Shown here: positions 29,191 through 38,997 of the stretch, in pieces
Numbering within the stretch: position 1 is the stretch's first letter
Layout: every line of letters starts with the position of its first letter
Source: Pectinophora gossypiella
Taxonomy: Eukaryota; Arthropoda; Insecta; Lepidoptera; Gelechiidae
DNA length: 64,000 nucleotides
NCBI RefSeq assembly: GCF_024362695.1
Contig: NC_065419.1
Coordinates: 15,376,678 to 15,440,677 of the forward strand
Reading direction: 5' to 3'
Position numbers and translations under genes: made by a program
The notes under the pieces: generated by a model
The model's input: the letters and a program-made list of their open reading frames with translations, nothing else
Database searches by the model: none
Told to the model about the DNA's origin: nothing

Positions 29191-29247
29191 AGACATAAGA
29201 TAATAACTATGTATACGGCCACGAGTATTAATAGGTATCTATATCTA

Positions 29248-29370
29248 CACATTAGTACCATGTCACATTAACTTTTTTGACATATTTATCTGTAAGTCTC
29301 ACTAAATGCAAAATTTTAATGTGAGAGGGTTCTAACATAAGTAGGTACATAATATTACGCATGGCTCACA
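29248..29370. mobile_element. MITE-E copy
   Basis: CACATTAGTACCATGTCACA, TAACTTTTTTGACATATTTA, GTAAGTCTCACTAAATGC, GTGAGAGGGTTCTAACATAA, then ACATAATATTACGCATGG. Inverted ends are imperfect, as in the 8,590 copy. Confidence 0.55.
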
Positions 29371-29404
29371 CATAACTGTAGGTACCTACATAAAATCACG
29401 TAGG

Positions 29405-29480
29405 TAAGTACATACATACATACATAAACTCACGCCTATTTCCCACCGGGGTAAGCAGAGACTATAGAATTCCATAGGTA
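29405..29480 (-). mobile_element. LINE-T 3' UTR
   Basis: GTACATACATACATACATAA, then ACTCACGCCTATTTCCCACC and GGGGTAAGCAGAGACTATAG: a TATG-type tail and terminal block on the minus strand. Confidence 0.65.
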
Positions 29481-30159
29481 AGTACATATCCCTGAAAATA
29501 AAATAATTGACGATTCGAAGTGTAGTTAATATCTAAAGGATATAAAAAAAGATATTTCAAAAATATCTTTATTCAGTAGGTTGATAACTAATGTTAGAGT
29601 AGGTAAATATACCTACCTACTTACATAATAAAGTTTATTTACTTACTTTACTTTACTTACTTAACCAGCTACGTGCGAGATACAAATTTTAAAAGATCTA
29701 AGTACTTAACTTCAAATAACATTTAGTACCTTCACCTTTTTTGTTTTTCGACGATTTGTCTAGTATAATATGCATTGTAGAAATAAATAGTACTTACTTA
29801 CTTACCTTATTTATTTTAGTCTGTGAAAATACATAGAACCTTGAATAGAGCGTATAGTATAATAAACATTTTAAAATACCGTTTAGGCTTCATAATCCAT
29901 GCTTATGTTATTAGATTTAAATGCATAAGTTATCCACTTTAACTTATGATGCATATTATACGATGTTGAGTATGGTTTTAAGCCGCGTAGTTACGACATC
30001 AGATTATGTTGTCGTTTCATTAATTTAATGATACTTGTTAATGTAGAATGGTACTTCGTGTGCTATTAGAATAACATTTTTTATTTGAATAGTGTAAGTA
30101 CGAAGTGAATGTATTTTGTAAATAGATGTGGGGATAATGTTTGCATTATTTTAGACACA
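29481..30159. other. no gene; possible LINE 3' fragment
   Basis: Bases 29,508-29,575 contain AATTGACGATTCGAAGTGTA and CTTTATTCAGTAGG, words shared with the LINE 3' end at 49,345-49,420, but scrambled or inverted. The rest is AT-rich and unassigned. Confidence 0.3.
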
Positions 30160-30340
30160 GGACAGGCAGCCATTTGGGTGTTGGAGTCCTAAGGGCCCTA
30201 TCTCGCAAGGACACCATAGTCGCGTTACCAGAAATATGCAGTTGTTAAACGTCTCTGCTCACCAGGATTTTGTTGGTAGCACAACCATGGAGTCCTAGTG
30301 AGATAGGACCCTTAAGGCTCCAACAGCAAATGTCTCAGGC
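30160..30340. mobile_element. short inverted-repeat element (MITE)
   Basis: The left arm (GTGTTGGAGTCCTAAGGGCC, then CTATCTCGCAAGGAC; 30,178-30,212) pairs with the right arm (GTCCTAGTGAGATAGGACCC, then TTAAGGCTCCAACA; 30,291-30,325) with few mismatches. Weaker pairing extends about 15 bases further out on each side. There is no ORF and no other copy in the window. Confidence 0.6.
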
Positions 30341-31092
30341 ACGCTCAGGTTGATAAGGAGTTGACCCATAAAGATCGACATGTTCTGCGGAATTCTGCAG
30401 TCCAGTAGAGAAAACGAATAATGAAAACTCTTTGAAAAGTTAATTTTTTTCACCTCTCTCCTGTACTGGGCGTTTACTTTTAGTTTTTTTTGCGCGACGT
30501 GTGGGCGCGCGATAATTCGAATAAACGCGCCCTAAGGCAACGGATTTACCTAACGAGATAAACCCGAAATACGTTAAAAAATATTGTTCCACGCACGAAA
30601 TTGTAAAAATAAAACTGTTATTTTTAGATGTTATTCCATCACGCTGTAACGAGTTTGGGGGTAATTTGCATCTTCCTACTTTCATACAACTGTTCATGAT
30701 GTGAAGTGTTTATTATTCCCTGGTACTTCGGGGAAATTTCACATATGCGGCCGCGCGTTACAGGCAACAACATTTACATGGTTATAATGAGTACTTATAA
30801 CGGAGTTACAAAAGTGTTTGTTTTTACCATTTCGGTTGCTTAATGGCTCCGGCACGTGGATCGGTGGAGTGCAAAAAATTAATGAATTAACGCTTTAGGG
30901 AAAAAATATTTGTTTATATATCAGCCAAATTGCTGAACATTTATCACGCGTCAGCGTTGTCTCGTTAATTGAAATATGAATGGTTATAAATTCTGCTTGG
31001 AATATTATTACTAAGGATTTCAACTTGCATTTCTGGTGCACTCGCTATGTATCTAGAATCATCCGTGTATGAGAAACTTAAATCGCCTATCT
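30341..31092. other. no recognised gene
   Basis: An 85-codon minus frame (30,440-30,697) has a basic C-terminal end but no domain I recognise. Otherwise unassigned. Confidence 0.3.
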
Positions 31093-31104
31093 TATTGTTA
31101 GCTT

Positions 31105-31438
31105 CTTCTTCTTCTCTTCTATCGTGTGGGTTGTGAGGTAGAGTACCAACCTCATCAACCCTGGTGTCAGGGTTACTATTGAGCCGCCAAAGGCCCCTGA
31201 CATGGCTCATGTAACGACTACTTACTTACATCAGTAAGTAGTAACCGGGACCAACGGCTTAACGTGCCTTCCGAAGCACGGATCATCTTATTTTCGGACA
31301 ATCTGGTGATCAGCCAGTAATGTCCTAACCAAACTAGGGACCACAAAGTAATTTTTGTGATATGTCCCCACCGGGAATCGAACCTGGGACCTCCGGATCG
31401 TGAGCCCAACGCTCAACCACTGGGCCACGGAGGTCGTC
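31105..31438 (-). mobile_element. SINE-1, full-length reference copy with 12-bp target duplication
   Basis: A 334-bp copy. On the minus strand it has the head CCTCCGTGGCCCAGTGGTTG, then the B box GGTTCGATTCCCGG, the body TTACTTTGTGGTCCCTAGTT, the core CTTCGGAAGGCACGTTAAGC, GTCGTTACATGAGCCATGTC, CCCTGACACCAGGGTTGATG and the tail GATAGAAGAGAAGAAGAAG. TATTGTTAGCTT at 31,093-31,104 and 31,439-31,450 is a perfect target duplication. It defines the family's ends and shows that the tail is an AAG/AGA repeat and not poly-A. Confidence 0.9.
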
Positions 31439-31450
31439 TATTGTTAGCTT

Positions 31451-31899
31451 AAAAACATAAACACAGTACATACCATCATTGAGGGATATCACTGTAAACA
31501 GTTAATAACATATTTTTTAAACTTAAAGAGATAAAAATCATATTATTATTTTTAAAAATATAAAAGGACCAAATTCTTTTAACTCGCCAAAATTTATAAA
31601 GTATCGTAGGTACTTTATAACTTGCCCTACAGATGGCCCAGAATATTTTAGGCAATGTTCATAGAGCCATTTATATCCAGTCATGATAGGTATGTGACAT
31701 TATAACAGCATACATTTAGCCATCATTTAGTAAAGATTTCTTCATCAACAAACATCATGCGCATGTTTTAACTCGGTAATTGGTTAATGCCTGGCAACTG
31801 GCAAGGTCGGCCATGTTTGTCCACGAGCGGATAATGTACACATTATGTACATATATGTACACAGTGTGCACATAAGTCGTGGCCGCTGCTTCCCTCGAC
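31451..31899. other. no recognised feature
   Basis: AT-rich. A short palindromic GTACATATATGTACA tract lies at about 31,847-31,861. No coding similarity was seen. Confidence 0.3.
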
Positions 31900-32190
31900 T
31901 TAAAAACTGGTGTAAACTAGATAATCTGAATGCCTAGAGTGGGAAGGATTGGCTATCGCAGTTATGTTTTCTTGAATGTGACTGGCAAAGCCACACTTTG
32001 TTTTGAACACCCGGACACATTGGAGGCAGAATAGCTGTCCATCCGAGTTGAAAGTGTAGCTATATATGGGTTTCAGGCGATCCTTGCGTGTTTGGCGTTT
32101 TTCGTCGAACTCTTTCAGACGATTTTGCTCGAAGTTTGCTACCCCTGTTTTGACACAGCGACGCCACTCAGGTCTTAAAACACACAGGAG
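31900..32190 (-). pseudogene. LINE ORF2 C-terminal fragment with zinc finger
   Basis: The minus frame that starts upstream at about 32,250 becomes recognisable at RPEWRRCVKTGVANFEQNRL, followed by KEFDEKRQTRKDRLK and the finger FCLQCVRVFKTKCGFASHI. Many insect LINE polyproteins end in a WRRxV segment, a basic helix and a C2H2-type finger, so this is the C-terminal tail of such a protein. The finger keeps C-x2-C and the first His, but the usual second His is missing (SHIQENI). The rest of the LINE is absent, and the upstream join at about 32,235 is to a SINE-B piece. Confidence 0.6.
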
Positions 32191-32227
32191 AGAACAGACT
32201 AAGGTCGACGTTTTCGGATACGGCCAT

Positions 32228-32290
32228 ACCGTTAATGCCATCTGCGGCAAATCTACAATAAGTCACGTCAAAAAAATAAAATAATAAAGG
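32228..32290 (+). mobile_element. SINE-B 3' end
   Basis: GTTAATGCCATCTGCGGCAA, then ATCTACAATAAGTCACGTCA and an A-rich tail, in sense orientation on the plus strand. Confidence 0.55.
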
Positions 32291-33155
32291 ATACGATAAG
32301 GAGGACTATACGTATATATCTGTTTGCAGGAGTCTTAGTAAAAGAGAGCTGGGTTGACCCGGCGAAAGTGGGTTCTCATACAAAACGCGCGTTAAGGGCT
32401 TCCATCCTCTTCCTTGTATTCCGGAATGAGACCTATGTAAAAATCAATTCAAAATGCTTGTGTTGGACATGGCCTCGTTTCTTCCCAATTTATAACTTAG
32501 GTACAAGTGAGTTGAGAGAAATTAATTACTAATAAAATAAATGTTTGCCAATACAGATACCAACAGACAGACTCTACCCACTCACGCTCGTATTCTCTAA
32601 CAATACGTTAATTGAGCCAGTATAATTGGTTTATAGGTATATCGCGTAGCCGTAATAAGGTCAGCTCATTTATCGCGTCGCCCGCGATTGCGAGCAGCAT
32701 GTTACGGGTTCAACTTGTAGCTACATTTTGTGTCGAAGTGTTTAATAGATATAATGAACAAGATGATAGATTGCCAGCCACAGACCACAAGACTTTCAGA
32801 CAGTTCCAAAACAAATATATTTTCGTCTAAGATCATGAAAGTCTTGCGTAAAGCAAATATATTATTTTGACAGAGGAAATAACAGAGCCTAAGAATAGAA
32901 CAGATAAATATAGAAATACTCCTTCTAAAGATAACGTTTAAAAACATCTGTATGTACTTTACCTTGTTATCACCGTTATCAATGCAAATATAAATAAACT
33001 GATAAAAAACTACAATTTCACTGAGTTTTTGTTTGCAAAATATGTATGAAAAAGCATAGTACAAGGATTTCTTTCATTCTATTTGTTTACACTACATAAC
33101 AGTCGGATACATATCAAGGACTTCGTATGTGTGAACTACATTAATATTCAAACAT
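32291..33155. other. no recognised gene
   Basis: A 120-codon minus frame at 32,702-33,064 is rich in Phe, Ile, Tyr and Cys, as expected for a chance frame in AT-rich DNA. I do not recognise it. No shared repeat was seen. Confidence 0.3.
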
Positions 33156-33159
33156 TGGA

Positions 33160-33400
33160 TTTATGATGCGGGTGTGAGTGGTAGAGACGGAAGAGGAAGA
33201 CGCGTACATACCGTGATCAGGTCCAGGGTGTTTTAAAGAAAGACCAGGTCAAGAGTATTCTAAACCTTCGAGGAAAGACTTTGATGAGAGTGGAAGAAGC
33301 GAAAGTGGCGTGGCAGGACCGTAGTGAGTAGAATTCTGTGGACTCTGCTACCCCACGGAAAATACATGTGATGTGTAATGTGTATAAAGGGGAAATATGC
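33160..33400 (+). mobile_element. LINE-T 3' end, long diverged copy
   Basis: 'agagacggaagaggaagacg', then CGTACATACCGTGATCAGGT, 'gatgagagtggaagaagcga', 'ggcaggaccgtagtgagtag', TTCTGTGGACTCTGCTACCC and a GTGATGTGTAATGTG end. It retains most of the last 60 codons in decayed form. Confidence 0.55.
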
Positions 33401-33895
33401 TGAATTGTGTCTGCAAAGCTGTACTAATATGTTCCATGAATATTGCTTTTTAAACAATTAATTCTTAAAATATCCCGCTATGTATTTGCAGCAAGGACAA
33501 CTGCCAGGAACAATTTACTGAATCCTATTCCATTTTTGAATTCATTTAAAAATAAAACTTTTCAATAACTAATCGATGTTCTCAATTCAAAACCAACAAA
33601 TAAAATCATCGATAAGTATCTCAAGGCTCGTAATACTCGATGTAACACTTGAAATTCAATCAAAAACGATTTAATAAAAAACAAATTGCCGGCCACTTGA
33701 ATAGGGCAGTGGGGCACGTGTAAAAATAATCGTGTTTGTTGTAGACCCTTCGTGGACCTTGACCATTCATTGGTGCTGTCTTCCTAGTGCCTTGAGTGTA
33801 CTGCGCTCACTATTGCCACGACAGCACGGGAAAATAACACTTGAATATCTCATGTACGTACATATTCATGCAAACGCGTAACTTCTCGCGTTCTT
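33401..33895. other. no recognised feature
   Basis: AT-rich, with ATCGAT words at 33,572 and 33,608. No coding similarity was seen. Confidence 0.3.
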
Positions 33896-33904
33896 TATGG
33901 CGTG

Positions 33905-34095
33905 ACCTTTTTTTATTTTTGACGTGATTTTTAATAATATAGGCTCGCGTTTGTTCTTCTTACTTGGTGGTCTAGGCTTACCTAGCAAATGCCTATTCAC
34001 TCTAGCCTTGAAGACTCCCAGATTATAACGAGTTGGAAAAACAGACGACGGCAGACGGTTCCAATGCTTCGCTGTTCGCATGAAAACGGAAGAGA
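33905..34095 (-). pseudogene. LINE ORF2 extreme C terminus and 3' end
   Basis: The minus frame reads RTAKHWNRLPSSVFPTRYNL, then GVFKARVNRHLLGK. It closely fits the C-terminal R(T/S)A-x-W-N-x-LP-x-SVFP-x-x-YNLG-x-FK motif common to CR1/Jockey-group LINE proteins. Just downstream, the minus strand runs AAAAATCACGTCAAAAATAA, the terminus also found at the end of SINE-B. Everything upstream of the last ~40 codons is lost. At 34,096-34,150 another SINE-B-like piece (GATTTGCCGCTAATGGCATT) abuts it. Confidence 0.65.
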
Positions 34096-34150
34096 CGAGA
34101 CGATTTATTGCAGATTTGCCGCTAATGGCATTGACGACTTGGCGCCTTGT

Positions 34151-34648
34151 CTATCTCTACGTCTTTAATACTAGTTAAAAATGGAAAACACTTGTTTTAT
34201 TTTTAGTATCACATTTGTTTACTCTAACCTTGGAAAGTCTTTAGTTTTTATGGTAATATATATAACGCTTGATTAAATTAGAAAAGGAGAATGATACGGA
34301 TTATCATATTATCCATGTTAGGACTTCGCATCAAAATAGTGTTTTGTTTACTTGTGGCGCTGCTCACCCCACATACGGGCGTGAGCGTGTATGTGGAGTA
34401 GTGGTGGTCGTTCTACTATTAAAAATGTTTATTGTGGCAGAAATATGTAATAGTAGTCACTATGGTCTTGTGGGTTGAACCTCAGTACCAGACTAACACA
34501 ATTAGTAGAGTTTATTGTTCACTCAAAACGAATATTACACAAATGCATTGTGCGTTACATACGCTAGGAATTATTAAATATTGAATGACCAATTGGCCAC
34601 CCATGTAGGAAGGACCTGATAGAGGAAGTCCTAATCTCTACAAAAACA
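34151..34648. other. no recognised feature
   Basis: Short frames only, and no shared repeat. Confidence 0.3.
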
Positions 34649-34895
34649 TGATTTCTTGAGGGTGTTAGTGACATTGTAACGAAAACTTTGAGGGATGATT
34701 CAGGCCATGATTCTGAGTTGATATCAAGTGGAATTTTCCGTCGCAAAAGTATGGAACGGAAAATAATTTAAATAAGCTCTAAAATTTTCATGACTTCTCC
34801 GACAGGAAATTCCACTTGATATCGACTCAGAATCATGGTCTGAATCATCCCCTTCAGTATTCGTTACAGTGTCACTAACACCCTCAAGAAATCAT
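34649..34895. mobile_element. MITE-H, palindromic copy 2
   Basis: Left arm ATGATTTCTTGAGGGTGTTA, then GTGACATTGTAACGAAAAC. The right arm mirrors it and ends GTCACTAACACCCTCAAGAA, then ATCAT. The arms are about 105 bp each around a centre near 34,772. Here the inverted ends extend 9 bases beyond the ends of the 5,443 copy (TTTCTTGA-type ends), so the true family boundary is uncertain. Confidence 0.7.
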
Positions 34896-34939
34896 CAATC
34901 ATAATCATCATACCTACTTGTATGGCTACTGTATGTACT

Positions 34940-37680
34940 TGTATGGGGTGTTTTATTTATTTTATTTATTTATTTTATTTTATTTTTTTCGGGGAGCTTA
35001 CAGCCTAATTTACAAAATGTTTTGACTTATAATACTTAAATGCCAATCAACAAGCTACCACAAATGAAAAGAAAAAATATTTAAATACATAATAAGTCAA
35101 AGCCAGTCTCAGCGCTAACATATCAAGTCTGGTTCTTTATACAGTATCGATTTGATAGTTTGTGTACTACTATAAAACAAGTCAAAGCGGTCAACCGCAT
35201 TATGCCTGTTGATCATCTTTGCCGTTCTCAGCAGAAAGCTGTTATTCCGGTAGATAGTGCGATTAAAAGGGACGTGTAGCAAGTCATTCCTACGTAGTAT
35301 TTTTCCGGGAGGTAACAGATTAATATTACAGAGGAGCTGCGGACAATCTATTTTGCTTTGCGCAATCTTCATATAGCAGCAAACATCGGCAATATTTCGT
35401 GAAACTTGTTGCAAGTTAATACATAATTTGCAGAAGAATAAGGTTGGCGGAATTTAAAACTTAAATATCTTATAAATTTCATTTGAATATTCTCGATGCT
35501 ATCTATGTACTTCTTGTAATAAGGGTTCCATATTTGGGAAGCATATTCTAGATGACTTCTTATATAAGCACAATAAATTATTTTGACGGTCTTCATCCTC
35601 CTAAAGTCTTTCGAGATTCGCTTTACGAAACCCAGAGACCTGTATGCTTTGTCTACGCAGTATTCAATATGCTGATCATATTGTAATTTAGTGTCGAGAA
35701 GAACGCCTAGGTCTCTAATCAGAGTTTTTGAAGATAGCATCGAATTCCCGAGAAAGTAACTATTCGAAAAAACACTTCTCTTACGCGTGAAATTAACAAT
35801 ACAACATTTCGTTACATTAAGGTCTAACTTATTTAGCTTGCAATAATAGTCAAGTCTGACTAAGTCTTCTTGTAAAAGCTGAGCGTCTTCCAAACAGTTA
35901 ACAACCCTGAAGATTTTCATATCGTCAGCAAATAATAGACATTCAGAATTTTTGAAGCATAAGACTATATCATTTATGAAAATGTTAAAGAGCAATGGGC
36001 CCAAAAGAGATCCCTGAGGTACGCCTGAGGGGATTACCGCCCAAGAAGATGAAAAGCCGTTCAAAACCACTGCTTGAGTTCGGTTCTCAACATATGAAGT
36101 GAACCAGCGAAATAGATCACCTCTTATTCCTAAGGCAAACAGCTTGGACAACAGTATATCATGATCAATGCGATCGAAAGCCTTATTATAGTCCGTATAG
36201 ACAACATCAATTTGACTTCCTTGTGCCATGTTAGCAGTAATGTAATCGTCAAGTATAATGAGATTGGAAACCGTCGATCTGCCCCTCGTAAACCCATGCT
36301 GCTGAGGTATGAGACTGTGGCTAATACAGTTGTACAGTTGGTTGAAAACAATACGTTCTAGAACCTTTGCTAGTAGGCAAAGTTTTGAGATAGGTCTGTA
36401 GTTCTCGACCTTATTTTTGGGACCCTTTTTATGTATTGGCGTTATATACGCCGATTTCCATATAGAAGGAACAATGCCCTCACGCAGAGAGCGCTGAAAT
36501 AAGATCGAAACCGGTAGTGAAAGCTGCTTGGCACAACCAACCAGAAACGATGCTGGCAGATTATCTGGCCCTGCCGATTTAGACAAATCGAGGGATTTAA
36601 GGAGTCGGTAGACATGTGTCTGCAACACCTCGATCGAAGCTATGTCACAGGGAGTAGGTGATTCAACACGTAGGGAAGGCGAAGTACAAGAGGCAGTGGC
36701 AGAGGAATTTCCTAGGAATGTAGACTTGAAATACTCTGAGAAAAGTTCACTAATACCTGCACCAGAATCACTTACTTCAGAGGAGTAAGTCATTTTGGCT
36801 GGGTAGGAACTAGTCCCTCGCTTGCTCTTGGCGTACGACCAGAACAGCTTAGGATTTTTTGAAATGGTATCTTCTACCTTACTCATATACTCCCTATAAC
36901 ACATATGCTCGCTACGCTTCACTCTGTCACGTAGTAGCCGGAAGGACAGGTCATCATATTTGTTTCCATATATTTTAAACTTCGAGAAGTACTTGAATTT
37001 TTCCTTGATCATCTTAATTAACGATGAATTGTACCACGGAGGATATGAGCGACGCCTGGCGGAACGGGTGGGTACGAAGCTATTTCTTAACTCGTAGATT
37101 ATTTCATAGAATTTAGCCACGGCTTCATCCACTGATCCCTGACCCATTATGTTCGGCCAATCTGAACTAGTTAAGTGACTGCAAATCTTATCATAATCCG
37201 CTCGATTATATAAATAGATTGTCCTTTTGTTAATATTTAGAGGATTCAGTTCTACAAAAGTTGGCCGAATAATTAAGCTGTTATGATTAAAATCCTCATA
37301 TACTAATGGGTCGCTGCATTCAGACACCAAGACAGTATCTGTGCAGAGGACCAGATCTAGAATCACACCGTTTGAGTTAGGAAAGCCGTTGAACTGAACC
37401 AGGTTACATTCACGAATAGCGTCGATAAAGTGAGACAGCATTTCATTATTTGTGTAGTTGCTCGGTTGCAATCCTATATCAGAGGACATCCAAACAATAT
37501 CTCTCATGTTAAAATCGCCTAAAATTAAGAATTTATCTGATCCATTCATGTCCATTACCCGTTTGACGTTAACTAGGAAGTTTTCTAACTGTTTTGAAAA
37601 AGAGTTACCCAAGTTTTGTTTTATTAAGTAAAGTGAGCAAATATGGAGGTTGTTCGGTGGAGCTCGCGACGGTAACACGT
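34940..37680 (-). mobile_element. CR1/Jockey-group LINE, 5'-truncated
   Basis: The 3' end on the minus strand is GCTCCCCGAAAAAAATAAAA, then an (AAATA)n-type tract at 34,946-34,990. The 3' UTR and C-terminal coding part lie at 34,991-35,440 and the main ORF upstream to about 37,678. Only the first ~90 residues of the endonuclease and any ORF1 are missing, so the body is about 2.7 kb. Its 5' end directly meets the 5' region of the plus-strand LINE. Confidence 0.8.
35115..37678 (-). pseudogene. endonuclease/reverse transcriptase (ORF2) with one frameshift
   Basis: The main frame (35,369-37,678, 769 codons) has a partial APE-type endonuclease (GDFNMRDIVWMSSD near residue 50, DLVLCTDTVLV near 105 and a DFNHNS motif) and a reverse transcriptase: LSKSAGPDNLPASFLVGCAK (~370), YITPIHKKGPKNKVENYRPI (~412), GFTRGRSTVSN (~462), YTDYNKAFDRIDHDILL (~497), SGVPQGSLLGPLLFNIFIND (~551) and FADD at about 583-586. 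The expected C-terminal segment continues in another frame at 35,115-35,414 (QQVSRNIADVCCYMK, DLLHVPFNRT), so a frameshift lies near 35,430-35,455. The apparent start is a GTG inside the domain and not a real start. Confidence 0.8.
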
Positions 37681-37923
37681 AATTTTGAACGCTCCGCAGT
37701 TTTTAATCGTTTTTATTAGTTAAAACATTAAATTCAGCCTTAATTTTATAATAGTTATCTCCGTAAGAACAAGTGTGACAGTGTAGTGCGAAAAGAAAAG
37801 TGATTATCTCGTTTATCAAAGTGCTATAGCGAAAAAACTATTTTTGGCGCCAAATTCTACCGGCCGCGCTCAGTCTTGTACGCGGAACGATCGCTCGCAA
37901 TTCCTGGAATTCGCTAGCCGAAA
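37681..37923 (+). promoter_or_regulatory. putative LINE 5' UTR / internal promoter
   Basis: This stretch lies between the truncated minus LINE and the ORF1 start. Insect non-LTR elements usually carry a TATA-less internal promoter with an initiator such as TCAGT at +1. CTCAGTCTTGTACGCGGAAC at about 37,869 and CTCCGCAGTTTTTAATCG at 37,691 are candidate starts. This is inference from family knowledge, and no mapped start exists. Confidence 0.3.
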
Positions 37924-38997
37924 ATGACAGGGTCATTCACCTGCGCTAGATGTAGGAAGAGAGTTCGAAGCGCGTATAATATGGAATGCTCGAAATGCAA
38001 GCTGTTGTACGATTTAAAATGTCTACAAATCACAGAGCCTGTCTTTAAAACTTATACTAAAGCTTATAAAGATACGTGGATATGTTCCACATGCAAATGT
38101 TCGCAACCGGAATGTAAAGGATCAAAAACACCTCTACACGATGCGGACACTTCAAGTGATAACATATCACTACCGATTTGTAATAGCTCCTTCTCTAATC
38201 AAGAGCAATGGGACATGTCCAGCTTAATTTCAGACATTCGCGAAATAAAACTACAACTGAAAGATATTTCCCAAAAGAGTTCCGAGATTGAAGTTTTGAA
38301 GCAAGCTGTACAAGACCTAAAAAACCAATTGAACTCAGTTTCATTGTCTTACAATGAGAAAATTGACAAATATGAGCACACAATTAAAGAAAAAGACCAT
38401 GAAATATCTTTTTTAAGAACCTCACTACAAACCCTACAACAAACTGTCGGCGACGAACAGCAACACTCTCTAAGGAACGAGTTGGAAATAGTGGGTGTCC
38501 CGGAGTTTGAGAACGAGAACCTGACCCACATCGTCATAGTGACGTCAAAAAAGATGGGCATTGACCTGGCTGACACTGATCTTGACAACATTTACCGTGC
38601 AGGTCCTTCTAAACCTAAAGTACAGACGGCTCACTCAAACACTTCGGATAGACTGCCTCGACCAATCGTCGTTAAGCTAATCCGTCGATCTAAACGCGAC
38701 GATTTCTTAATGGCAGCAAAAAGCAGACGAAACATTACGTCAGCTGACATTGTTCCAGGGACTTCAAATAAACTCTACTTTAATGAAAGGTTAACCAAGG
38801 AAAGGCGACTGTTATTTCGTGACGCAAGAAACAGAGCCAACCAACACAACTTTCAATATTGCTGGACCCGAAACGGCGCAATATACGTCCGCAAAGGAGA
38901 CAAGAAACCTGCCATTCATATTAAAAACACCGAGGACTTGGACTGTAAGATCGGCGCATGTGCAGTTGGGTCGTCTAATACAGCTGAACCTAATTAG
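37924..38997 (+). CDS. LINE ORF1: PHD-like finger, coiled coil, FP25K-like domain
   Basis: This 357-residue protein would act as the RNA-binding, Gag-like partner of ORF2. Residues 7-59 form a PHD-like zinc finger with Cys7, Cys10, Cys22, Cys25, Cys33, Cys54 and Cys57. The position normally held by His in the Cys4-His-Cys3 pattern is Asp30 (LLYDLKC). Residues ~100-175 are heptad-rich (DIREIKLQLKDISQ, LKQAVQDLKNQLNSV), consistent with a trimeric coiled coil. The C-terminal part from about residue 180 (NELEIVGVPE, RPIVVKLIRRSKRD, YFNERLTKERRLLFRDAR, WTRNGAIYVRK) resembles the FP25K family, known from baculoviruses and shared with many insect LINE ORF1 proteins. The ATG at 37,924 is the first in frame and sits just before the finger. 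Confidence 0.8.
   Translation: MTGSFTCARCRKRVRSAYNMECSKCKLLYDLKCLQITEPVFKTYTKAYKDTWICSTCKCSQPECKGSKTPLHDADTSSDNISLPICNSSFSNQEQWDMSSLISDIREIKLQLKDISQKSSEIEVLKQAVQDLKNQLNSVSLSYNEKIDKYEHTIKEKDHEISFLRTSLQTLQQTVGDEQQHSLRNELEIVGVPEFENENLTHIVIVTSKKMGIDLADTDLDNIYRAGPSKPKVQTAHSNTSDRLPRPIVVKLIRRSKRDDFLMAAKSRRNITSADIVPGTSNKLYFNERLTKERRLLFRDARNRANQHNFQYCWTRNGAIYVRKGDKKPAIHIKNTEDLDCKIGACAVGSSNTAEPN

Noticed and set aside
32702..33064. 120-codon minus-strand ORF, candidate membrane protein
   Set aside because: Composition (Phe, Ile, Tyr, Cys) is what AT-rich DNA yields by chance. No conserved motif or credible topology supports a receptor.
37924..38997. Integrated baculovirus gene because of FP25K-like similarity
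   Set aside because: The domain is fused to a PHD-like finger and coiled coil and is followed by LINE ORF2, so it is LINE ORF1. The viral resemblance is a known family relationship and not evidence of viral integration.
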